Assembly: GCA_023231445.1 (NCBI GenBank)
Contig: JALNVF010000063.1
Location: forward strand, 1 to 17,845
From: Treponema sp.
Lineage (GTDB): Bacteria; Spirochaetota; Spirochaetia; Treponematales; Treponemataceae
Direction: 5' to 3'
DNA length: 17,845 bases
Under the pieces are notes generated by a model, which saw only the letters and a list, made by a program, of their open reading frames with translations, ran no database searches and had not been told where the DNA came from. Positions 8,838-14,607 of this stretch are shown in pieces (position 1 is the stretch's first letter; each line of letters opens with the position of its first letter). The position numbers and the translations under genes are program-made.

Positions 8838-8863
8838 AAAGTTTTTATTATGTGCTCCGATAA
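8837..8863 (+). promoter_or_regulatory. Sigma-28 (FliA) flagellar promoter for fliS
   Basis: TAAAGTTT (8837-8844), 11 nt, then TCCGATAA (8856-8863). Against the classical enterobacterial sigma-28 consensus TAAAGTTT-N11-GCCGATAA, 15 of 16 positions match with exact spacing. The transcript should begin near 8870, about 55 nt before the fliS ATG. Position directly upstream of a flagellar chaperone gene supports the call. Confidence 0.85.
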
Positions 8864-8924
8864 TATATGTGGATATCTGTTTTTCGCAAATTTAATTTAC
8901 ATGATACAGTACGGGAGGCTGAGA

Positions 8925-9365
8925 ATGGGACTTAATCAGGCATATAATGCATATAAGAGTACAAACGTACGTACAGCAAGCCAGGGGCATCTTGTGGTTT
9001 TGTTATATGAAGAGGCTGTCCGTCAGCTGACTACAGCTTCAGGTTTGTTTGAAACAGATGAAACAATCTCTGCACAGCATATTGAGCTATTTAACAAGTG
9101 TCTGCAGAAATCGCAGGCTATAATTACAGAACTGCAGGTTTCACTTAATATGGAAAAAGGCGGCGAAATAGCACGCAATCTTATGTCTTTATATGTCTAT
9201 TTCAACAATGAACTGATGTCTGCAAATATAAATCACAATAAAGAAAAAGTTGATTTTATACTTACTATGATGAAACAGCTCACTGATTCGTGGCGGCAGG
9301 TTGCAAGCAGTACTGCCAACGCACCAGCTGCAGCTGTTCCGAATGTTCTCAATATAGAGGGATAA
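8925..9365 (+). CDS. fliS: Flagellar secretion chaperone FliS
   Basis: FliS binds the C-terminal helix of flagellin in the cytoplasm, prevents early polymerisation and delivers it to the flagellar export gate. The product of 146 residues has the FliS N-terminus NQAYNAYKSTNVRTASQG followed by LVVLLYEEAVRQL, then the four-helix bundle (NMEKGGEIARNLMSLYVYF, with DSWRQV near the end). An ATG at 8850 would add 25 residues but lies inside the sigma-28 promoter, before the expected transcript start. ATG 8925 has GGGAGG (8913-8918) at 6 nt and gives the family start. It is first in a plus-strand operon with a FlgN-like gene and folA. Confidence 0.95.
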   Translation: MGLNQAYNAYKSTNVRTASQGHLVVLLYEEAVRQLTTASGLFETDETISAQHIELFNKCLQKSQAIITELQVSLNMEKGGEIARNLMSLYVYFNNELMSANINHNKEKVDFILTMMKQLTDSWRQVASSTANAPAAAVPNVLNIEG

Positions 9366-9371
9366 ATCTTT

Positions 9372-9851
9372 ATGGAAGAATTAACCAGTCAGGAAGTCGA
9401 TGAACGTGTTGCTGTTCTTAAACGTTTTCGCGTACTGCTCGTGCAGCAGCGTAATAAATTCCGCGAATATCTTACGGTTCTTGAAAAGCAGCAGGAGTCC
9501 ATCACGTCGGAGGATACAGAGTCTCTGCTTGCTCATACAGAACTTGAACAGCAGGTTATTGCAGGCATTGCGAACATTCAGAAAGTAATTGTTCCGATGT
9601 CTGAAATGTATTCAAATATAAATAAACCTTCATTACTGAAGGAGAACGACTCGATTGAAGCGATTCAAACAGATTTGACGAATCTCAAATCACAAATACT
9701 TACACAAAATGAAAAAAACAGAGAATTACTCCGGACTCATATGACCCAGATACGTTCTCAAATACAGCAGTTTACCAATCCGTATAAAGGAAAACGAAGC
9801 ATATATGCACAGAAAAATGCAGTCGGCAAACTAGTCGAAGTACAGGCATAA
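9372..9851 (+). CDS. FlgN-like flagellar protein (putative export chaperone)
   Basis: The product has 159 residues, is almost wholly alpha-helical, and has no signal peptide or membrane helix. Long amphipathic helices (about 10-60 and 85-135, rich in Gln, Glu and Leu) and an Asn-Pro-Tyr plus basic tail (NPYKGKRSIYAQKNAV) fit the FlgN family, whose members chaperone the hook-filament junction proteins FlgK and FlgL. FlgN sequences are poorly conserved, so size, helical pattern and position after fliS carry the call. The ATG lies 6 nt after the fliS stop, with GAGGGA about 9 nt upstream inside fliS. The stop at 9849-9851 is one base before the proposed folA start. Confidence 0.65.
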   Translation: MEELTSQEVDERVAVLKRFRVLLVQQRNKFREYLTVLEKQQESITSEDTESLLAHTELEQQVIAGIANIQKVIVPMSEMYSNINKPSLLKENDSIEAIQTDLTNLKSQILTQNEKNRELLRTHMTQIRSQIQQFTNPYKGKRSIYAQKNAVGKLVEVQA

Positions 9852-9852
9852 T

Positions 9853-10350
9853 CTGATTGCCATCATTGCTGCTTATACAAAAAACAAAATCATCGGGAAA
9901 GACGGACACATTCCATGGAAACTTGTTCACGAGCAGGAACGGTTCCGTAAGCTTACAACGGGGAATGTCGTCATCATGGGACGCAGAACATATGAATCTA
10001 TCGGAAAACGGCTTCCAAACCGCATGACGATTGTCCTTTCAAATACAAAGAAATTTACTGACTACTGCAACCTTCATACGGCACACAGTCTTACAGAAGC
10101 ACTCAAATATGCCGCCGGTCATGCAGATCTCAGTGACGTTTTTATTGCCGGAGGGGCAGAAGTATACGAAGAAGCAGTTCCCCTCTGCAGTATAATGTAT
10201 ATCACAGAAATAGACACTTATATAGACGGAGATGTCCGCTTTCCTGACTTCAATCCTTCTCACTTTAAAAAAACAGTCGAAAGTAAAATAGTAACTGATC
10301 TGATTCCGTATAAATATGTAACGTTTACACGAACGGGTGATCAACACTGA
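9853..10350 (+). CDS. folA: Dihydrofolate reductase, predicted CTG start
   Basis: The enzyme reduces dihydrofolate to tetrahydrofolate with NADPH. An in-frame TAG (9832-9834) closes the frame upstream, and no ATG, GTG or TTG occurs until ATG 9976, which would delete the first 41 residues including much of the active site. Starting at CTG 9853 gives 165 residues (typical is about 160) that I could lay against E. coli DHFR as remembered without a gap for about 60 residues: Trp22, acidic residue 27 (Glu here, Asp in E. coli), Phe31, VIMGRRTYESIG (40-51) and LPNR. FIAGGAEVYE (97-106) and IPYKYVTFTR (151-160) complete the fold. The start directly follows the FlgN-like stop with only a weak AGG upstream, so reinitiation is likely. 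ATT 9856 is an alternative start. The 3' end overlaps the facing gene by 26 bp. Confidence 0.88.
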   Translation: MIAIIAAYTKNKIIGKDGHIPWKLVHEQERFRKLTTGNVVIMGRRTYESIGKRLPNRMTIVLSNTKKFTDYCNLHTAHSLTEALKYAAGHADLSDVFIAGGAEVYEEAVPLCSIMYITEIDTYIDGDVRFPDFNPSHFKKTVESKIVTDLIPYKYVTFTRTGDQH

Positions 10351-11497
10351 TAATACAGCTGCATTCCGGACGGACATTCTTTATACGTGATGAAAGTGTA
10401 TTACATAATTCTTCGTCACTCATCAGACATGAATGAGGTTTTACAATATCAAAAATGACGTTTGTATGGGTAGGCCCAGGAACTAAACGCAGATCGTGTA
10501 CAGTAATTCCGGGATTAATTGACGAAACTTCTGCTGAAACAAATTTCCACATCCTTTCTACCTCATCGTTTTTTAAATCGATCGGATCCATGTGAATTGT
10601 TACTGCACAGTTAAACCGTTTTGCAATATCCCGTTCCGCATTGTCTATTACTTCATGCAGTTCAAAAATATTTATGTCGCCGGGGACTTCTGCATGAAGT
10701 GAAATCATAACACGTCCCGGGCCATAATCGTGCACAACAAGATCGTGAATTCCGTGAATCGGTTCATGATTCATGGTTTCTTCTTCTATTTCTTTCACAA
10801 ATTCCTGAGTAGGAGGTACCCCAAGCAGCGGGTTTATCGTCTCTTTTGCAGCCGACAGACCGCTTATAACGATAAACACCGCAACAATTATGCCTGCTAT
10901 GCCGTCGAGCGGAAGCGACATTTTGATAAAGTGCGCGGCTGTTATAGAGGCAAGAACCACGAAAGTAGAAATCGTATCGCTCAGACTGTCCCTGGCAATT
11001 GCATCCATTGCAGCAGACTTTATCTTTTTTGATATGCGGTGGTTGTACAGGTACATATAAAATTTTGCCAGGATAGATATGACAAGCACTATAACCGGAA
11101 GCAGCCCCGTTTCGACAGGTACCGGGTGAATAACCGCCGCAATGGAAGATTTTAAAAGTTCAACTCCCGCAAGAATAATAAGAAATGAAACTATCAGCCC
11201 GGATATATATTCAAGCCGCCCGTGCCCGAACGGATGTCCGGCGTCAGGCTGTTTAAAAGAAAGTTTAAATCCGAGAATTGTGATAATTGACGATCCTGCA
11301 TCAGACAAATTATTGAACGCGTCTGCGGTAACCGCCACAGACTTTGCAATAATGCCCGCAAAAAGCTTGAATGCAAAAAGCAGAATATTGATAAAAATGC
11401 CGGATATACCGCAGATGACACCGTATTTCTCCCGGACAGCAGGATTTTCCGTGTCATCCGGATTGTGTATGAATAATTTCACCAGAAAACTGATCAT
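10325..11497 (-). CDS. Cation diffusion facilitator, Mn-type site, doubled C-terminal domain
   Basis: This is a proton-driven divalent metal exporter of the CDF family, with 390 residues (about 300 is common) and six predicted membrane helices (about 28-215). The transport site reads Asn62-x3-Asp66 (NNLSD) in helix 2 and Asp170-x3-Asp174 (DSLSD) in helix 5. This N-D-D-D pattern is associated with manganese exporters such as MntE, unlike the H/D-D-H-D sites of zinc CDFs. GHPFGHGRLEY (87-97) is the usual loop. The cytoplasmic part holds a dimerisation domain (about 232-305) and a second similar block (about 330-390), each starting with a V/I-HDL strand, so it looks like an internal duplication. 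No Shine-Dalgarno sequence is present. Manganese specificity is inference. Confidence 0.9.
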   Translation of the reverse strand: MISFLVKLFIHNPDDTENPAVREKYGVICGISGIFINILLFAFKLFAGIIAKSVAVTADAFNNLSDAGSSIITILGFKLSFKQPDAGHPFGHGRLEYISGLIVSFLIILAGVELLKSSIAAVIHPVPVETGLLPVIVLVISILAKFYMYLYNHRISKKIKSAAMDAIARDSLSDTISTFVVLASITAAHFIKMSLPLDGIAGIIVAVFIVISGLSAAKETINPLLGVPPTQEFVKEIEEETMNHEPIHGIHDLVVHDYGPGRVMISLHAEVPGDINIFELHEVIDNAERDIAKRFNCAVTIHMDPIDLKNDEVERMWKFVSAEVSSINPGITVHDLRLVPGPTHTNVIFDIVKPHSCLMSDEELCNTLSSRIKNVRPECSCIISVDHPFV

Positions 11498-11502
11498 ACG
11501 TC

Positions 11503-11517
11503 AAACATAGCATGTTT
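11503..11517. repeat. Short inverted repeat overlapping the putative CDF promoter
   Basis: AAACAT-AGC-ATGTTT is a perfect 6-bp dyad with a 3-nt centre, 5 nt upstream of the CDF ATG and covering the proposed -10. A metal-sensing repressor site is possible, but the dyad is short and I do not recognise it as a known operator. Confidence 0.3.
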
Positions 11518-11532
11518 CAGGAATAACGTTAA
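11504..11532 (-). promoter_or_regulatory. Weak extended -10 promoter for the CDF gene
   Basis: On the minus strand, TTAACG (11532-11527), 17 nt, then TGC-TATGTT (-10 at 11509-11504). Both hexamers match at 4 of 6, helped by the TGn extension. Only TGACGT separates it from ATG 11497, so the mRNA would be leaderless. It overlaps a small inverted repeat. Confidence 0.35.
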
Positions 11533-11663
11533 GGAGAAATGGTAAAAAGTACATCCGGACACTTATCATTTACGGATTCCCCAGTAATCCCGACGCCGGA
11601 GAAGTAAAGAAGATTAACCTGACTATCCAGCTTACCTTCAATCTGATATGTAAAAACAGATTC
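11532..11663 (-). other. 44-codon open frame in phase after the AEC permease stop
   Basis: Directly after the permease stop TAA (11666-11664) the same frame stays open for 44 codons to a TAA at 11531-11529. There is no ATG, GTG or TTG in it. The peptide looks protein-like (TYQIEGKLDSQVNLLYFSG, then GITGESVNDKCPDVLFTISP) but I do not recognise it. It may be the 3' remnant of a lost gene, a readthrough tail, or chance. It fills most of the 166-bp gap between the permease and CDF genes. Confidence 0.3.
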
Positions 11664-12611
11664 TTATTTTATAAAAAGTTCACCAAGCCCGACAAAAAGC
11701 GGTACGGTAACTATGCATAAAACTGACGTGACAGATACAATAAGGCTCGTATATGATGCATCCTTTTTGAATATACATGCAAATGTAGAAGCACTCATAC
11801 CGATAGGACAAAGGCTGGCGATATATACAACAAAAAGTATTTCACGTAAATCTTCCACTGACGAAAAGAGACGGTACACCGCGTATAAAAATGCCAGAAC
11901 TACAAACGAAGAAACAACAAGTCTGACGACAGACGCCTTAATAACCCGTTTCGTATACGATATACCGCCTGCGGTTTTATGAAAACCGGCAAACAGCATT
12001 CCGAGCAGAATCATTGACAGGGCTGTATTCAGTCCCGCTATAAGAGACAGCGATTCCCCGACAATTCCGGGCAGCGTAAACGGAAGACAGAACAGGACGA
12101 TACCAGCCGCAACTGCAATTACGTTCGGATTCGTTACTACTTTCTTCCAGCTGATATGACCCGACATCAGATATTCTCCGTATATCCACAGATATACGTT
12201 AAAGACAACAATATACCCCATAAGATAAAATACGCCGGAAGGGCCAAACACACCGTTTATAAGCGGAATGCCGATAAAACCGCAGTTAGTAAAAACTACG
12301 CCGATACGGTCAAGTCCGTCAAGCAGCCGCCCCTGGCTGGTTCCGGAACGCATCGCCGTAGTTGCTACAAGTGTAAGAAGGAGATGTACCCCGATAGATA
12401 TAATTATCACAAAAAGGAGACGTTTCATTTTTTCTGCGTCGTACGCAACGTTGAATGCATTGACAATAAGACAGGGATTTACCAAAAAAAGCAGTATTCT
12501 GCTCAGAAATTCGGATTCTGCCCCGCAGAATCTGTTTCTACGGGAAAAAATAAATGACAGAACAGCTATCATCATCATAATTAAAAGCTGTTTCAAAACA
12601 AGAAAATACAT
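11664..12611 (-). CDS. AEC family transporter (auxin efflux carrier/MdcF type)
   Basis: This inner-membrane secondary carrier has 315 residues and about ten hydrophobic helices covering almost all of it. Residues 109-117 (NCGFIGIPL) are the characteristic unwound-helix motif, and the second repeat shows the matching LCPIGMSAST element. Bacterial members have been linked to malonate, malate or other organic-acid transport; nothing here identifies the substrate. ATG 12611 gives the usual family start (a first helix beginning almost at residue 1). No Shine-Dalgarno sequence precedes it, and a strong -10 sits 7 nt upstream. It follows the DJ-1 gene after 39 nt. Confidence 0.88.
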   Translation of the reverse strand: MYFLVLKQLLIMMMIAVLSFIFSRRNRFCGAESEFLSRILLFLVNPCLIVNAFNVAYDAEKMKRLLFVIIISIGVHLLLTLVATTAMRSGTSQGRLLDGLDRIGVVFTNCGFIGIPLINGVFGPSGVFYLMGYIVVFNVYLWIYGEYLMSGHISWKKVVTNPNVIAVAAGIVLFCLPFTLPGIVGESLSLIAGLNTALSMILLGMLFAGFHKTAGGISYTKRVIKASVVRLVVSSFVVLAFLYAVYRLFSSVEDLREILFVVYIASLCPIGMSASTFACIFKKDASYTSLIVSVTSVLCIVTVPLFVGLGELFIK

Positions 12612-12618
12612 GCATCAG

Positions 12619-12648
12619 ATTATATCAGGAACAACACATGGTTGTCAT
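12619..12648 (-). promoter_or_regulatory. Extended -10 promoter for the AEC permease, predicted leaderless
   Basis: On the minus strand, ATGACA (12648-12643), 18 nt, TGA-TATAAT (-10 at 12624-12619). The -10 is a perfect consensus with a TGn extension and the -35 matches at 5 of 6. Seven bases (CTGATGC) then lead to ATG 12611, so the start codon should be at or near the 5' end. It lies entirely between the DJ-1 stop and the permease. Confidence 0.6.
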
Positions 12649-12650
12649 CA

Positions 12651-13274
12651 TTATCGCTGTATGCTGCTGTCGTGTATACGGACTGCCAGCTTTTCACCGG
12701 AGAGTATACGTACAAGCTCCATAGCAAACTGTTCTGCACATCCTGGCCCGCGGCCGGTAACAATAGTACCGTCGGTGATAAACGGTATCCCCCGGACAAG
12801 CGTACTTTCCTTCATACATTCCATCATTCTGCTGGGACCGCCGCAATATTCACTTAAACCATCCTCCATTCCGGGATAACACGTATATTTATGCCCTGCC
12901 AGGATACCGGTCTTAGCAAGTACAACAGCGGGTGCTGCACAAATTGCAGAAACAAGCTTTCCTGCATCGAAACATTTCACAATTAACTGAAGAACTCTTT
13001 CATCAGCGCCTATATTTGCCGCACCAGGCATACCTCCCGGTACGAATATACAATCAGGAAGTCCACTGCCGGAACTGCGTAAATATTCTTCAAGCCCGCA
13101 GTCCGCACGAACGGTTATACCATGCGCACCGGTCGGCATATCAGGAGCTTTCATAGTCACAACAGGAACCGCAACCATAGAAACATCGGCTTCCGCGCGG
13201 CGCAGGTAATCAACGACTGTAAGAGCTTCTATTTCTTCAAACCCGTCGGCTAAAAATACAAGAACTTTTGTCAT
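12651..13274 (-). CDS. DJ-1/PfpI superfamily protein
   Basis: The product has 207 residues with the DJ-1/ThiJ fold. Glu16 (DGFEEIEA) and the nucleophile Cys112 in VSAICAAPAVVLA form the reactive pair, and FVPGGMPGAANI (77-88) and TDGTIVTGRGPGCAEQFAMELV shape the pocket. This order matches the YajL/DJ-1 clade rather than PfpI proteases. Proposed roles in the family are oxidative-stress protection and detoxification of glyoxals, but the reaction is disputed. A loop around 38-52 is a little longer than in most relatives. No signal peptide and no Shine-Dalgarno sequence are seen. A TATGAT lies 6 nt before the ATG. It is divergent from the response-regulator operon. Confidence 0.92.
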   Translation of the reverse strand: MTKVLVFLADGFEEIEALTVVDYLRRAEADVSMVAVPVVTMKAPDMPTGAHGITVRADCGLEEYLRSSGSGLPDCIFVPGGMPGAANIGADERVLQLIVKCFDAGKLVSAICAAPAVVLAKTGILAGHKYTCYPGMEDGLSEYCGGPSRMMECMKESTLVRGIPFITDGTIVTGRGPGCAEQFAMELVRILSGEKLAVRIHDSSIQR

Positions 13275-13280
13275 ACATAT

Positions 13281-13286
13281 ATCATA
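13281..13286 (-). promoter_or_regulatory. Putative -10 element for the DJ-1 gene
   Basis: TATGAT (5 of 6) on the minus strand, 6 nt before ATG 13274, with no convincing -35 at 16-18 nt and no Shine-Dalgarno sequence. A rival -10, GATAAT (13297-13292), would give a leader of roughly 10 nt. The nearby A/T-rich tract may help polymerase binding. Confidence 0.35.
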
Positions 13287-13323
13287 CAGGTATTATCAAA
13301 AAACAGAAAGAAAAAAATGAGAC

Positions 13324-13352
13324 TTGTCAGTTTCACTCATTCTGTATAAAAT
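13324..13352 (+). promoter_or_regulatory. Sigma-70-type promoter for the two-component operon
   Basis: TTGTCA (13324-13329), 17 nt, TAAAAT (13347-13352); both match consensus at 5 of 6. An A-rich tract (13298-13318) just upstream resembles an UP element. The transcript should start about 3-5 nt before ATG 13363. Confidence 0.5.
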
Positions 13353-13362
13353 AGAGAAATCT

Positions 13363-14607
13363 ATGAAAAATGTTATAATCATCGACGCATCTCCTCTTTT
13401 CCGCGAATTTCTTAAAGATAAGTTATCGACTGAAAAAGTTGCTGTTTCTATTGCGCAGGGAAAACGGGATGCATTTACAAAGATGATTTCAACACTTCCG
13501 GATCTTGTCATTCTTGATGTACAAAACAGTTTTGAAGATTTGCTTGAATTTCTTGAAAAAAAATATAACGATCCTAATGCATCCAGAATACCAATTATAG
13601 CTGCAGGACCTCTCGTCGAGCGTTCAAAAATAGCAGTACTTGTACAATTCGGCGTCATTAAATATTTTACAAAACCTATTAAATTTGACATACTTTTTGA
13701 ATCAATCGGACAAGTTCTCAAGCTCTCCTTTTCAATGGATGTTACTCCGTGCGTGCTCGACATACACCGGAACGGAAATATTATTTTCATAGAAGTTGCA
13801 CAGGGACTAAACCGCGAAAAACTTGCCCTTCTCAAATACAAACTTGCAGAAATGATAGAAAACGAAGATATGGAGTATCCGAAGATACTTCTCATGTTGA
13901 CCAATCTTGATCTTACGTTTGTCGATGGCTCTAATCTTGAACTGCTCCTCGATAACATACTTGCAAATCCGAAGATACAGAATAAAAATGTAAAGGTTTT
14001 ATCGTTCAATTCATTCATACGGGAACTTATAAGCGGACATCCACGGTACAACGGAATTGAAGTTGCAACAAATCTTTCAAACATACTGAATTCGCTTGTT
14101 GACAGTAGTACTTTTTCAAGTATGTCTGATCTTATTACTGACAAAATCCTAACTCCTGACGGAGAACAGATGCAGGGATCAATAGAAACACGTTTTTATT
14201 CCGATACAGGAGTTATGCAGGACGATGATGTTGAAGGAAACGTTCTCCGTATAGCATTAGTTGATGACGATATGGTAATTCTTAAGATTCTGGAAAACTC
14301 ATTCAAATCTATCGGTGCCTCCTGCGATTTGTACAACGACAGCACGGAATTTGTCACAGGTTTCAATAAGCATAAATATGATCTCGTTATCCTCGACATC
14401 TTTATGCCGGGTATCTCCGGTTTTGACATTCTCCGCCGGCTTCAGGAATCAAAAACTGACGTACCAATCATTATTTACTCCCAGGCAACACAAAAAGAAG
14501 CTGTTGTTCAGGCTCTGAGTCTTGGCGCAAAACGTTATTTAGTAAAACCACAGAAACCGGAAGTAATTATTCAAAAATCAATAGAACTACTTCATGGGAA
14601 AATCTAA
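13363..14607 (+). CDS. Double-receiver regulator: REC, STAS-like, REC
   Basis: The product has 414 residues with no DNA-binding or enzymatic output domain. The N-terminal receiver-like domain (1-120) keeps Asp8, Asp52 and Lys104 but lacks the second acidic residue and the Thr/Ser (IIAAGP), so it is degenerate. The middle (about 128-247) alternates strands and helices with LLMLTNLDLTFVDGSNLELL, which resembles a STAS/anti-anti-sigma domain; this is my inference. The C-terminal receiver (295-414) is complete: Asp301-302, phospho-acceptor Asp345 (LVILDIFMPG), Ser373 and Lys395. A TTG at 13324 falls in the promoter, so ATG 13363 was chosen. It overlaps the kinase gene by 14 nt and is presumably its partner. 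Confidence 0.85.
   Translation: MKNVIIIDASPLFREFLKDKLSTEKVAVSIAQGKRDAFTKMISTLPDLVILDVQNSFEDLLEFLEKKYNDPNASRIPIIAAGPLVERSKIAVLVQFGVIKYFTKPIKFDILFESIGQVLKLSFSMDVTPCVLDIHRNGNIIFIEVAQGLNREKLALLKYKLAEMIENEDMEYPKILLMLTNLDLTFVDGSNLELLLDNILANPKIQNKNVKVLSFNSFIRELISGHPRYNGIEVATNLSNILNSLVDSSTFSSMSDLITDKILTPDGEQMQGSIETRFYSDTGVMQDDDVEGNVLRIALVDDDMVILKILENSFKSIGASCDLYNDSTEFVTGFNKHKYDLVILDIFMPGISGFDILRRLQESKTDVPIIIYSQATQKEAVVQALSLGAKRYLVKPQKPEVIIQKSIELLHGKI

Noticed and set aside
8850..8924. 25-residue N-terminal extension of FliS from ATG 8850
   Set aside because: It starts within the sigma-28 promoter, upstream of the expected transcript start, while ATG 8925 has an ideal ribosome-binding site and the family N-terminus.
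9976..10350. folA as a 5'-truncated pseudogene or a short 124-residue protein
   Set aside because: The full-length DHFR sequence is intact in frame back to CTG 9853, with no frameshift or stop, so a non-AUG start is the simpler reading.
13296..13320. A-rich tract as a terminator for a neighbouring gene
   Set aside because: The flanking genes diverge and no GC-rich stem precedes it; it is better read as an upstream promoter element.
13296..14144. Minus-strand open frame of 282 codons opposite the double-receiver gene
   Set aside because: It is antisense to a gene with clear receiver motifs, and its product is rich in Ser, Arg and Phe with no recognisable domain. It fits a codon-bias shadow.
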